Shown piece after piece: positions 32,695-41,477 of a stretch of DNA of 48,753 bases. The stretch's first letter is position 1; each line of letters opens with the position of its first letter. The position numbers and the translations under genes are program-made. The notes beneath the pieces were generated by a model. The model did not search any database. It had not been told where the DNA came from and saw nothing but the letters and a program-made list of their open reading frames with translations. This DNA is from Flavobacteriaceae bacterium (GTDB taxonomy: Bacteria; Bacteroidota; Bacteroidia; Flavobacteriales; Flavobacteriaceae). The stretch covers positions 1-48,753 of the forward strand of contig JANTFW010000007.1 in NCBI GenBank assembly GCA_024763245.1. Reading direction: 5' to 3'.

Positions 32695-33348
32695 TTATTT
32701 TTTAGTATTAGGATTCCAGACTTCCGGATTTTCTTTCCAGGCTTGTAATAAAACCAAATCTTCCTCCGAAATAAAATCCGTATTTTGGGCTTGCAAAAGT
32801 AAGGTGTCGTAATCACTTAAGGTACGTACTTGAAGTCTGGCATCTTGAAAAAGCTGTGCAGACTTACTGAAATTGTAGGTAAAGATAGCGTACATTCCCA
32901 GTACCTCAGCCATGGCTTCTCTTAATGCTTGTACGGCATTCATACTGCTCATTCCGGTACTGATTAAATCTTCAATAACCAGTACTTTTTGCCGAGGCTT
33001 TAAATAACCTTCTATTTGATTTTTTCTTCCGTGACTCTTTGCCTGTGGACGCACATACACATAGGGCAGCTGTAAGCTTTCGGCTATTAATACACCCAAA
33101 GCAATAGCTCCTGTAGCTACACCGGCAATGACCTCTACCTGAGGATATTTTTTTTGGATATCCTTGACAAACATCTCTTTTAAAAATGACCGAACCTCCG
33201 GATACGAGAGCGTAATTCTATTATCACAATAAATAGGCGATTTCCATCCGGAAGCCCAGGTAAAAGGACTACGAGCCTGCAATTTTATTGCATTTATTTC
33301 TAAGAGTAGTTTGGCAGTTTTTTTTGCCGTATCTTTGTCGGAAATCAT
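32695..33348 (-). CDS. pyrE: Orotate phosphoribosyltransferase
   Basis: It forms orotidine 5'-phosphate from orotate and PRPP in pyrimidine synthesis. The PRPP-binding loop VLVIEDLISTGMSS spans 122-135 and the flexible loop with RPQAKSHGRKN lies at 100-110. At 217 residues it is a typical length. The ATG at 33348 follows a full promoter match by only about 5 bp, so its transcript is predicted to be leaderless. The SRPBCC gene follows after 8 bp. Confidence 0.96.
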   Translation of the reverse strand: MISDKDTAKKTAKLLLEINAIKLQARSPFTWASGWKSPIYCDNRITLSYPEVRSFLKEMFVKDIQKKYPQVEVIAGVATGAIALGVLIAESLQLPYVYVRPQAKSHGRKNQIEGYLKPRQKVLVIEDLISTGMSSMNAVQALREAMAEVLGMYAIFTYNFSKSAQLFQDARLQVRTLSDYDTLLLQAQNTDFISEEDLVLLQAWKENPEVWNPNTKK

Positions 33349-33353
33349 AGGGT

Positions 33354-33386
33354 CAAACCTACATATTTTTTTTATTAATTTTACAA
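33354..33386 (-). promoter_or_regulatory. Promoter of pyrE, close to the start codon
   Basis: On the minus strand TTG (33386-33384), 22 bp, then TAGGTTTG (33361-33354) fits TTG-N17-23-TAnnTTTG. Five bases (ACCCT) separate the box from the ATG at 33348, so transcription should start at or next to the A of the start codon. Confidence 0.65.
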
Positions 33387-33440
33387 AAAATTACAAAAAA
33401 CGATTGATATTGTCATCAAATAAATCTTTTACGCTTTAGC

Positions 33441-34037
33441 ATGTATACCATATTTGTAAACGATAAACCCATTATACTGGCAAGCGAACCTAAAACCGAT
33501 TTAGGGTTGGAGATTTATAGTTTTAATGAAATACGAGTTGAAGAAGTAGTCCATAAATTACGCTATTCTAAAACTAAAGGTGTTTGCTTATACCAAAAAG
33601 AGGTCAATACATTATTTACCATTTTTAAACAAGAATTTGAAGTGGTTAACGCCGCAGGAGGTTTGGTAGTGAAAAATGAACGGGAAATTCTTTGTATTTT
33701 CAGGAATAAGCGATGGGATTTACCTAAAGGAAAAACAGAAGAGGGGGAATCTTCTGAGCAGTCAGCACTTAGGGAAGTCGAAGAAGAATGTGGTATTAAT
33801 AAGTTACATATTGTAAAACCATTACAAACCACCTATCATATCTTTCGGGAGCATAATCGTGATAAATTAAAAATTACAAATTGGTTTTTAATGCATACAA
33901 CAGATACCAGCCTTCCAAAACCACAACGAGAAGAAGGTATTACGCTAGCACAATATATCCCTATACAAACAATCCCCGACTTATACCCTACGATGTACGC
34001 CAATATTAGCTTACTAATACAAAACTTTTTAAATTGA
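33441..34037 (+). CDS. NUDIX hydrolase
   Basis: A 198-residue cytosolic hydrolase for nucleoside-diphosphate-linked substrates. The Nudix box is complete at 97-119: G97-x5-E103-x7-R111-E-x2-E-E-x-G. An N-terminal extension of about 70 residues, rich in strands, precedes the core and is of unknown role. The substrate cannot be predicted. It starts 92 bp from pyrE in the opposite direction and lies 7 bp before the dehydrogenase-like gene, so it is probably co-transcribed with it. Confidence 0.92.
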   Translation: MYTIFVNDKPIILASEPKTDLGLEIYSFNEIRVEEVVHKLRYSKTKGVCLYQKEVNTLFTIFKQEFEVVNAAGGLVVKNEREILCIFRNKRWDLPKGKTEEGESSEQSALREVEEECGINKLHIVKPLQTTYHIFREHNRDKLKITNWFLMHTTDTSLPKPQREEGITLAQYIPIQTIPDLYPTMYANISLLIQNFLN

Positions 34038-34044
34038 ATTATTT

Positions 34045-35250
34045 ATGAAAATCGGATTGACCAAAGAACGCAAAACACCACCGGATAAACGAGTCGTTTT
34101 ATCACCTAAAATCTGTACAGAAGCCCTAAAGTTATACCCTGAATTATCTATTAAAATAGAAGAATCTGATATTCGCACCTACACCGATGAAGATTATCGC
34201 AAGGAAGGACTAACCGTAAGTGATGACATCTCGGATTGTGATGTAATTTTAGGCGTAAAAGAAGTTCCTATTGATGCTTTAATCCCTAATAAAAAGTATT
34301 TTTTCTTTTCGCATACCATTAAAAAACAACCCTATAATCGAAAATTATTACAAGCTATTTTAGCCAAAAAAATAGAATTATACGATCACGAAGTAATTAC
34401 TGCTCAAAATAATGCAAGACTTATAGGCTTTGGATATTATGCCGGTATTGTAGGCGCTTACAACGGTATTCGTACCTATGGATTAAAATACGATTTGTTT
34501 AACATGCCTAAGTCTGAAACTTTATCCGATAAGATTGCTTTGATTAACGAACTGCACAAGATACAATTACCTCCTATAAAAATTGTTTTAACCGGTACGG
34601 GACGTGTAGGTAAAGGCGCTAAGGAAATACTCGATGCTATGTATGTCAAACAAGTAAGTGTAGCGGCCTTTCTAACCGAGGATTTTGAAGAAGCGGTCTA
34701 TGTCCAATTGGATGTTTTAGATTATAACAGACGTAAAGACGGCACACAGAAAGATATGTTTGATTTCTTTGATAACCCACAAGAATACGATGGAGATTTT
34801 CTACGATTTGCTCGTGTGGCCGATTTGTTTATTGCCGGACATTTTCACAATGCCGCCGCTCCCGATTTTTATACACTCAATGATACTAAAAAACCCGATT
34901 TTAACATTCGTGTTGTCGCCGATATAAGCTGTGATATAGGTCGCCCTATAAGTTCAACACTACGAGCCTCAACTATTGCAGACCCCATTTATGGTTACGA
35001 TAGATTTAACGGAACAGAGGCTAATTATAAAGACCCTGAAAACATTGCCGTTATGGCCGTAGATAACCTACCGGCAGAATTGCCAAAAGATGCCAGTGAT
35101 GGTTTTGGAGAGATGTTTTTAGAACACGTTATTCCCGCATTTTTTGATAAGGATAAAAATGGAATCTTACAACGTGCACGAATGACTAAAGACGGTAAGT
35201 TGACAGAAAAATTTGCCTATTTAGAAGACTATGTCCAAGGAAAAGAGTAA
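34045..35250 (+). CDS. NAD(P)-dependent oxidoreductase of the saccharopine/alanine dehydrogenase superfamily
   Basis: A 401-residue cytosolic dehydrogenase. It begins IGLTKERKTPPDKRVVLSP, as in alanine dehydrogenase and Lys1-type saccharopine dehydrogenase. The Rossmann loop is LTGTGRVGKGAKEIL (residues about 184-198). The later VVADISCDIGRPISSTLRAST is closer to the Lys1 (saccharopine, lysine-forming) branch. Bacteroidota make lysine through the diaminopimelate route, so the in-vivo substrate is uncertain. It lies between the nudix gene (7 bp) and udk (37 bp) in an apparent operon. Confidence 0.82.
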   Translation: MKIGLTKERKTPPDKRVVLSPKICTEALKLYPELSIKIEESDIRTYTDEDYRKEGLTVSDDISDCDVILGVKEVPIDALIPNKKYFFFSHTIKKQPYNRKLLQAILAKKIELYDHEVITAQNNARLIGFGYYAGIVGAYNGIRTYGLKYDLFNMPKSETLSDKIALINELHKIQLPPIKIVLTGTGRVGKGAKEILDAMYVKQVSVAAFLTEDFEEAVYVQLDVLDYNRRKDGTQKDMFDFFDNPQEYDGDFLRFARVADLFIAGHFHNAAAPDFYTLNDTKKPDFNIRVVADISCDIGRPISSTLRASTIADPIYGYDRFNGTEANYKDPENIAVMAVDNLPAELPKDASDGFGEMFLEHVIPAFFDKDKNGILQRARMTKDGKLTEKFAYLEDYVQGKE

Positions 35251-35287
35251 TCGTAGTATTAGTAAAACCAACTAAATTTATTATATC

Positions 35288-35893
35288 ATGCTAATCATAG
35301 GAATTGCAGGCGGTACAGGAAGTGGAAAAACCACCGTAGTAAACCAAATTATGAACGAACTACCTGCAGACGAGGTAGTTATTATATCTCAAGACTCATA
35401 TTATAAAAAAAATGAGAATATGACGTATGAAGAACGTTCAAGAATTAATTTTGATCATCCCAACTCTATTGATTTTGATCTGTTGGTACAACATTTAGAG
35501 TCCCTTAAAAAAGGTGAAGTAATTGAACAACCGGTTTATTCATTTGTAACCCACAACCGAACTATTGATACCCTGCGTACCCATCCCAGGAAGGTAATTA
35601 TTGTTGAAGGGATTTTAATATTTAACAACCAACACCTTCGAAATATGTTCGATATCAAAATTTATGTACACGCCGATACCGACGAAAGATTGATTCGTCG
35701 GATTAAAAGAGATGTCGCCGAACGGGGTAGAGATGTTAACGAAGTGCTGGAACGTTATCAAAAAACGCTTAAACCTATGCACCAACAGTTTATAGAACCT
35801 ACCAAGAACTTTGCGGATATTATTATCCCTAACGATAGATACAACACGGTTGCCATAGATATTGTACGCACTGTAATTAGCAATAAACTATAA
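35288..35893 (+). CDS. udk: Uridine kinase
   Basis: It phosphorylates uridine and cytidine in pyrimidine salvage. The P-loop GGTGSGKT is at 8-15. Typical motifs are SQDSYYK, NFDHPNSIDFD, YSFVTHNR and VEGILIF. At 201 residues it has the usual length. It follows the dehydrogenase-like gene by 37 bp and precedes the ftsB-like gene by 95 bp. Confidence 0.96.
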   Translation: MLIIGIAGGTGSGKTTVVNQIMNELPADEVVIISQDSYYKKNENMTYEERSRINFDHPNSIDFDLLVQHLESLKKGEVIEQPVYSFVTHNRTIDTLRTHPRKVIIVEGILIFNNQHLRNMFDIKIYVHADTDERLIRRIKRDVAERGRDVNEVLERYQKTLKPMHQQFIEPTKNFADIIIPNDRYNTVAIDIVRTVISNKL

Positions 35894-35988
35894 TGAATTT
35901 TAGTTCGTGAACCATCTATTTTATTACACGGTAAAATGAAATCTAACAAAACCCTTTTGTCCCCTTTTTAAAAATCAAAATTAGACAG

Positions 35989-36288
35989 ATGAAAAAAACA
36001 GTTTTAAAATATATTTTAAACCGATATGTATTACTCCTGATTGCCTTTGCCGTGTGGATGTATTTTTTTGATGATAATTCTATCCGAATCCATCAAGAAT
36101 TAAATAAGGATATTGAAAAATTGGAACATTCCATCCATTTCTATAAAAAAGAAATTGCAAAAGATAAACAGATTATCGAGAATCAAAAAGATCCAGAAAA
36201 ACTAAAGCGATTTGCCCGAGAAAATTACCAGATGAAAAAGAAAAACGAAGATATTTATATCATAGAATACGACTCATTAGATGACTAA
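35989..36288 (+). CDS. FtsB/DivIC-type septum formation initiator
   Basis: A 99-residue bitopic membrane protein. A transmembrane helix at about 10-27 is followed by a coiled coil (about 35-68) and the family ending (KDPEKLKRFARENYQMKKKNEDIYIIE). FtsB links the FtsQ/FtsL complex to peptidoglycan synthesis at the division site. It lies 20 bp before mutA, an udk-ftsB-mutA order I associate with Flavobacteria. The start is the ATG at 35989. Confidence 0.93.
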   Translation: MKKTVLKYILNRYVLLLIAFAVWMYFFDDNSIRIHQELNKDIEKLEHSIHFYKKEIAKDKQIIENQKDPEKLKRFARENYQMKKKNEDIYIIEYDSLDD

Positions 36289-36308
36289 TCTAAAAACCAA
36301 TTTGTACT

Positions 36309-37670
36309 ATGCCTACGGAAAATTATCTTTTTGACACGTTTCCACCTGTTTCAGAAAAAGAATGGAAACAACAGATACAAATGGAGCTGAAAGGAGCCGA
36401 TTACAACCAAACACTGGTTTGGGAATCTTTGGAAAATATCCGCGTAAAACCTTTTTATCATATCGATAGTTACGAATATATAGAAGTTCCCAAAGTTCAA
36501 GATAGTTTTAAGATTTGCCAAGAGATCTATATTGATAATCCTGAGATTGCCAATAAAATTGCATTAGATGCCCTATCCAAAGGAGCTGATGCAGTGCTAT
36601 TTACAGCAACCGAAAGTTTTGATATAGATGTATTGTTTCAAAAATTTGAACATATTGACAAAGAATTTCTAATTTATTTCAAAAATCAATTTCTGTCAGA
36701 CAGTTTTATACAATCGCTATTGGATTATTTTACGGATAATAGAGTTCATATTTTACAAGATCCCTTGTCTAAATTGGTTACATCGGGTACTTGGTATGTC
36801 AATCAAGAAAGTGATTTTACTAGTATCAAAAACTTACTTGCAAAAAATCCTAGCAATAAATTACTCCGTATTGATGCCGGCATTTATCAAAATGCCGGAG
36901 CCAATATGATTCAACAAATCGCCTATTCCCTAGCCCATGCCAATGAATATCTAGAGGCATTTGGTATGAAATCGGCAGCAAACATACAATTTGAATTTGC
37001 CATAGGTAGTAATTACTTTTTTGAAATCGCTAAGCTTAGAGCTTTTCGGTATTTGTGGCAAGAAGTAATTAAAGATACCAAAGACGTGCCTATTCATATC
37101 ATAGCCAAACCGAGCTTACGCAATGCCACTATTTATGACTACAATGTCAATTTGTTGCGAACTACTACAGCATATATGAGTGCCGTACTAGGTGGAGCAG
37201 ATACCGTGGTTACCATGCCTTATGACAGGCTTTTCAAAAAATCGAATGCATTTAGTGAACGAATTGCCCGAAACCAACTCTTAATCCTCAAAGAAGAAAA
37301 TCGTTTTATTCATGCTTCCGATTTTGCCAAGGGAAGCTATTATATAGAATCCTTAACGGTAGAGCTTGCCAAAAAATCACTTCAACTATTTCAGGAAATT
37401 GAAAAATCCGGTGGTTTTCTCAAGCAATTAAAAGCAGGAATCATCCAAAACAAAATAGCACAATCTGCTCGAAAAGAGCAACAGTTATTTGATGAAGGAA
37501 AAATCATTCTTTTGGGAAGCAATAAATACCCCAATACAGATGAAAGGATGAAAGACAAATTGGAGTTATTTCCTTTTCTAAAAAAACAATCTAAACAAAC
37601 GCTTATTCGTCCTGTTTTAGCTAAAAGACTCTCGGAAGACTATGAGAAAAAACGCTTGGACAAAGAATAA
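36309..37670 (+). CDS. mutA: Methylmalonyl-CoA mutase, small subunit
   Basis: The small, non-catalytic subunit of the heterodimeric adenosylcobalamin-dependent mutase that interconverts succinyl-CoA and methylmalonyl-CoA. At 453 residues it lacks the C-terminal B12-binding domain (no DxHxxG), as usual for the flavobacterial small subunit. Family motifs are SEKEWKQQIQMELKGADY and the barrel stretch AYMSAVLGGADTVVTMPYD. The C-terminus ends in a normal way (KRLSEDYEKKRLDKE), so it is not truncated. The large catalytic subunit, normally directly downstream, is not present in this window: a convergent unrelated gene starts 2 bp after the stop. Confidence 0.93.
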   Translation: MPTENYLFDTFPPVSEKEWKQQIQMELKGADYNQTLVWESLENIRVKPFYHIDSYEYIEVPKVQDSFKICQEIYIDNPEIANKIALDALSKGADAVLFTATESFDIDVLFQKFEHIDKEFLIYFKNQFLSDSFIQSLLDYFTDNRVHILQDPLSKLVTSGTWYVNQESDFTSIKNLLAKNPSNKLLRIDAGIYQNAGANMIQQIAYSLAHANEYLEAFGMKSAANIQFEFAIGSNYFFEIAKLRAFRYLWQEVIKDTKDVPIHIIAKPSLRNATIYDYNVNLLRTTTAYMSAVLGGADTVVTMPYDRLFKKSNAFSERIARNQLLILKEENRFIHASDFAKGSYYIESLTVELAKKSLQLFQEIEKSGGFLKQLKAGIIQNKIAQSARKEQQLFDEGKIILLGSNKYPNTDERMKDKLELFPFLKKQSKQTLIRPVLAKRLSEDYEKKRLDKE

Positions 37671-37672
37671 GT

Positions 37673-39781
37673 CTATAGCCATTTAGCAATCATCTTCCGG
37701 ATATCATTTTCTACATTGTTCTTTATATAATCGGTGGTTTTGGCATTATTAATTTTACCACTAACACGTTCGTCTAGTTTCTTTTTGTAGGCCTCAAATT
37801 GATTGATAATTTTTGTCGTCTCTTCTTTGGAAATTTCTTTGCCACGTATATTTAACAGAAACATACCGGCATCCATAACTGTCTTTATTTTTATGCTTCC
37901 ATCTTCATTTTCACAAAACCCAATAATAAAAACAGCCGTTTTACTTTCTACACCACTATCGGCAAATCCATTGCCCTTAGCTTCGCACTTAAGATAAGTA
38001 CCACCATTGATTAGAACACGAACCCTAAGCGGATCGCTGTCAGAAATAAGAAGCTTTCCGGAATGGATTCCTCCATTTTTTTTCTCAGAACTCCAAGGGG
38101 TTATTTTGGGCGTTTTTAAATTCTTTCTAATTATCTTGGCTTTTATCTTCGTATAACTTTTTTTAGAAATTCTTCCTTTTTTTGAATTTACATAAGCACT
38201 GTATTTTACCGAAGCAAAAGCATGAACATAAGTATCGGTATTACTAGCATGTGCTCTAACATCACTAAGACTTATATCAGCATTTTTTCCAAAAACATTT
38301 TTTAGTATATCAGTTCTAATCTTAGACATAGCAGCACCTACGGGATCACTAATTTTGCCCCATAAATCATCGAGATATTCTAGATCTTCCCGTCCTCTAT
38401 CAAAATCTTTCATGAATTTTCTATCGAATACAACCGGATCTATAGCGCTAGAAACCGCACTGGTTTTTATACCTACAACGCCTATTACATAAGACCATTT
38501 ATTCTTTGCCGGTTTAACTGTAATTTGGTGATTGCCCAAACGTGCTACAGCATTATTCTTTCCCTTTGATTTATAGGCTTTAGGCATATTATTATGAGCG
38601 TCTCTATTTATAGAAGCCGGTGCAATTGCTCCTATATAATTTGTATTAAAATTATAAGGAACGGGAACTCCCTTGGGATGAGGTTTTCCAAAAGCATTAG
38701 CAACAGCATTAGCATAACCGCCTACAATATCACCATAAGAGGTGGCATAAGCAGATCCCGGAGCAATCACAACATTTTGTCCTTTAAAATTGTCCTTATC
38801 TGTTTTTGGAAATTTTACTCCTAAATCATAAAATACCTGAGCCATTTCCTTATTTTTCATTGCATCAGATAGGGTATAAATAGTAGTCCCGGGTTTATGT
38901 TTTTTATAAGGCGTAATTCCACAAGTACAGGTTTCCTTTTTTTTAGTTGGCTCGCCCGTTTCTTCACCGCTTCTAGGCTCACTACTTGTTGTGTTGGGAT
39001 GTTTCGTGGTATCATCATTATCCGAAACCTTATTTGCCTTAGCTACTTCATCGGCTGTATTTTTTATATCATTGTCCGCTACAATTTTAGACTTTATCGT
39101 ATCTTTAGAGGCATTTTTAATGTCTTGCATCATTTTTTTCTCCATATCACGCATCATTTTCTCCCAGTCCCAAGAGATCAACTTATCATCATTTCCATTG
39201 ACTTCAATATCGAATGTACCTGTTTTTCTACCGGTTATGGGCACTTCTAAAACTACAGATTCTTTATTTTGATCATTGACCAAGGTATATGTTTTATCGT
39301 TACCTTCATCTAAAACAATTACTCTTGGGGTACGGTTCTTTACGGAAACCCTAATAGGTGCCGTAAAACCTTTTGTACCCAAAATTTCTATGGTGAGCTT
39401 CGTCTTTTCTCTTTTGTGGAGATGGGATTTTCCAACACGCAACGCCATATCAAAAATGTGAGTATCTACATCCATCGTATGCTGAGATCCCATTTCATCA
39501 ATAAACAAGTGATAGATCCCCGGGGGTATTTCCGGTACTTTTATTTGGATGAAAGTTGTAGTTTCAGTAATAATATCAGCTTCTATTTCGGCATCCTCAT
39601 TTTCAAACAAAAGCATGGTATTATCCTTATTCCCATCAAAGCTACCCTTAATAGTTGCCGTACTATGTACCATAAAATAATGCGGTAGTTGAAAAGCAGG
39701 AATGGTATCTTGTGCAAATCCTATGGAACCAGTTAATAAAGATACATAAACTAAAAAATAAAACTTGAGTTGTGTTTTCAT
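37673..39781 (-). CDS. Secreted multi-domain protein of unknown function
   Basis: A 702-residue exported protein that I do not recognise. The signal peptide ends about SIGFAQ (residue 24). Residues about 35-105 resemble an IPT/TIG-like domain and 120-198 a second Ig-like domain. Then comes a charged linker (about 200-285, rich in K, D, N, T) with CTC at 285-287. A large C-terminal region (about 290-702) has no known motif but is rich in strands and Gly/Ala. I chose the ATG at 39781; the longer start at 39814 would put 11 residues before the signal peptide. It stands where the large mutase subunit would be expected. Convergent with mutA, 2 bp gap. Confidence 0.75.
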   Translation of the reverse strand: MKTQLKFYFLVYVSLLTGSIGFAQDTIPAFQLPHYFMVHSTATIKGSFDGNKDNTMLLFENEDAEIEADIITETTTFIQIKVPEIPPGIYHLFIDEMGSQHTMDVDTHIFDMALRVGKSHLHKREKTKLTIEILGTKGFTAPIRVSVKNRTPRVIVLDEGNDKTYTLVNDQNKESVVLEVPITGRKTGTFDIEVNGNDDKLISWDWEKMMRDMEKKMMQDIKNASKDTIKSKIVADNDIKNTADEVAKANKVSDNDDTTKHPNTTSSEPRSGEETGEPTKKKETCTCGITPYKKHKPGTTIYTLSDAMKNKEMAQVFYDLGVKFPKTDKDNFKGQNVVIAPGSAYATSYGDIVGGYANAVANAFGKPHPKGVPVPYNFNTNYIGAIAPASINRDAHNNMPKAYKSKGKNNAVARLGNHQITVKPAKNKWSYVIGVVGIKTSAVSSAIDPVVFDRKFMKDFDRGREDLEYLDDLWGKISDPVGAAMSKIRTDILKNVFGKNADISLSDVRAHASNTDTYVHAFASVKYSAYVNSKKGRISKKSYTKIKAKIIRKNLKTPKITPWSSEKKNGGIHSGKLLISDSDPLRVRVLINGGTYLKCEAKGNGFADSGVESKTAVFIIGFCENEDGSIKIKTVMDAGMFLLNIRGKEISKEETTKIINQFEAYKKKLDERVSGKINNAKTTDYIKNNVENDIRKMIAKWL

Positions 39782-39820
39782 TGTGATGGAATTTTGCAAA
39801 GGCTTAATAATCAATTACTT

Positions 39821-39828
39821 CAAAAATA
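39821..39828 (-). promoter_or_regulatory. Candidate -7 box (TATTTTTG) for the secreted protein gene
   Basis: A minus-strand TATTTTTG lies about 40 bp before the ATG at 39781. The nearest upstream TTG is 13 bp away, closer than the usual 17-23 bp. It supports the gene having its own promoter. Confidence 0.4.
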
Positions 39829-39911
39829 AACCTTAATAAAACAAATAAATCTGATATAAGTCATTTTTAGAAGAAACAGGTGAGAAACTAGTACAATAAG
39901 CAAGAAAAAAG

Positions 39912-39919
39912 TACCTTTG
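39912..39919 (+). promoter_or_regulatory. Candidate -7 box (TACCTTTG) for the exonuclease gene
   Basis: TACCTTTG lies 22 bp before the ATG at 39942 and is divergent from the secreted protein gene. No TTG is at the -33 distance. Confidence 0.45.
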
Positions 39920-39941
39920 TACCTAGAAATAAACCTAATTT

Positions 39942-40718
39942 ATGCAACTAAAACTCAGCAAACCCCTTGCCTTTTTTGATTTGGAGACCACCGGAATTAA
40001 CATTGCTTCCGATCGCATCGTCGAAATTTCAATATTGAAAGTCAATCCGGATGGCAGTGAAGAAAAGTACACCCAACGTGTAAACCCCATTATTGAGATT
40101 CCTAAAGAAGCATCGGACATTCACGGAATCACAAATGAAGATGTCCTTAACGAACCTTCTTTTAAAGAAATTGCTCCTAAAGTAAGTGAGTTATTAAAGG
40201 GTTGTGATTTAGCCGGGTTTAATTCAAACCGCTTTGATATTCCATTATTGGCGGAAGAAATGTTACGGGCAGAAGTAGATTTTAGCATGAAAAATCGTTT
40301 GGCTGTAGATGTGCAAACCATCTTCCATAAAAAAGAACAACGAACACTCAGTGCCGGCTATAAATTTTATTGTGAAAAAGATTTAGAAGATGCCCATTCT
40401 GCCGAGGCAGATACCCTGGCAACATACGAAATTTTAAAAGCTCAAGTAGCTAAATATGATGATATCGGCAAAAACACTAAGGAGTTAAGTGAATTTTCCA
40501 CCCAACGTAAACGTGCTGATTTTGCCGGATTTATTTTATTTGATGACGCGCAAAATGAAATCTTTTCTTTTGGCAAATATAAAGGTAAAAAAGTGACGGA
40601 TGTGTTAGAAGAAAACCCCGGTTATTATTCTTGGATTCAGCAAGCTGATTTTCCTTTATATACCAAAAAAGTGTTGACCGAAATTAAGTTGAGAGGTTTT
40701 AATAACAAGTTGCTTTAA
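39942..40718 (+). CDS. DnaQ-like 3'-5' exonuclease with C-terminal DUF3820-like domain
   Basis: A 258-residue DEDDh exonuclease. The first acidic pair is D13-x-E15 in FFDLETTG. The middle Asp lies in NSNRFDIPLL, and the last motif AHSAEADTLA gives the His and the final Asp. Residues about 208-255 form a second short domain (FSFGKYKGKKVTDVL and YYSWIQQADFP) that resembles DUF3820. The domain order suggests a nuclease other than the Pol III proofreading subunit. Its 3' end overlaps the convergent TauE-like gene by four bases. Confidence 0.92.
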   Translation: MQLKLSKPLAFFDLETTGINIASDRIVEISILKVNPDGSEEKYTQRVNPIIEIPKEASDIHGITNEDVLNEPSFKEIAPKVSELLKGCDLAGFNSNRFDIPLLAEEMLRAEVDFSMKNRLAVDVQTIFHKKEQRTLSAGYKFYCEKDLEDAHSAEADTLATYEILKAQVAKYDDIGKNTKELSEFSTQRKRADFAGFILFDDAQNEIFSFGKYKGKKVTDVLEENPGYYSWIQQADFPLYTKKVLTEIKLRGFNNKLL

Positions 40719-41467
40719 AATACAAACCATTGTGGAAACCACAGTTTTATTGCCATAATTATTACCACGATAATCAAGAAAATTCGGATTATTTTATCGC
40801 CCTTTTTAACAGACCATCGGCTGCTTAACCAAGCACCGGACGCATTGCCTATGGCTAGAATTAAGCCGTAAAACCAATTTACCTTGTTATGATAGATAAA
40901 TACCGCTAAAGCAGATAGCGTATAGATAATAACAACTACTGTTTTCACGGCATTGCTCTTAACCAAACTTAAATGATTGATGAACCCTAGGGCTATTAAA
41001 ATAAAAAAACCGGTACCTGCCTGAATAAATCCACCATAAATACCAATAAAGAAAAAAGCAACCAGTCCAAACCAAAAATATTTTCCGGTGACTCGCTCTA
41101 CTGTATCCAAAAAATTTCTTGGTTTAGTAACAAAAAAAATGACAGCCATAAGCATAACTAGTGCTAATATTTTATTGAATAATTCGCCTTTTATATCAAC
41201 TGCTATCTGTGCTCCTATAATGGCACCAAGCATAGCCGAAATACCAAAATAAATACTATAAGGGAATGTATTAATCCCCTTACTGCGGTAACCGGCAACT
41301 CCAAAAATATTCTGAATAAAAATAGCAATCCTATTGGTACCGTTGGCCATGTTGGGTGGTAAACCAAGAAAAATTAGCATCGGAAGCGTCAATAACGAAC
41401 CACCTCCTGCCAGCGTATTAATTACTCCGGCAATAAAACCAATTAAAATAAGATATAGTATTTCCAA
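40715..41467 (-). CDS. TauE/SafE-family sulfite/anion exporter
   Basis: A 250-residue membrane protein of the TauE/SafE family, which exports small oxyanions such as sulfite or sulfoacetate. It has about eight helices. The repeat motif IAGVINTLAGGGSLLTLP is near the N-terminus and GNASGAWLSSRWSVKKG lies in the second half. The start is a TTG (41467): an in-frame TAA lies seven codons upstream and no ATG is available before the first helix. It lies 10 bp after the polyphosphate glucokinase-like gene. The substrate is unknown. Confidence 0.9.
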   Translation of the reverse strand: MEILYLILIGFIAGVINTLAGGGSLLTLPMLIFLGLPPNMANGTNRIAIFIQNIFGVAGYRSKGINTFPYSIYFGISAMLGAIIGAQIAVDIKGELFNKILALVMLMAVIFFVTKPRNFLDTVERVTGKYFWFGLVAFFFIGIYGGFIQAGTGFFILIALGFINHLSLVKSNAVKTVVVIIYTLSALAVFIYHNKVNWFYGLILAIGNASGAWLSSRWSVKKGDKIIRIFLIIVVIIMAIKLWFPQWFVF

Positions 41468-41477
41468 AAGATATTGA

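Noticed and set aside
37673-39781. Secreted protein as a mobile-element cargo gene
   Set aside because: I found no transposase, inverted repeats or target duplication at its borders; displacement of mutB is only suggested by gene order.
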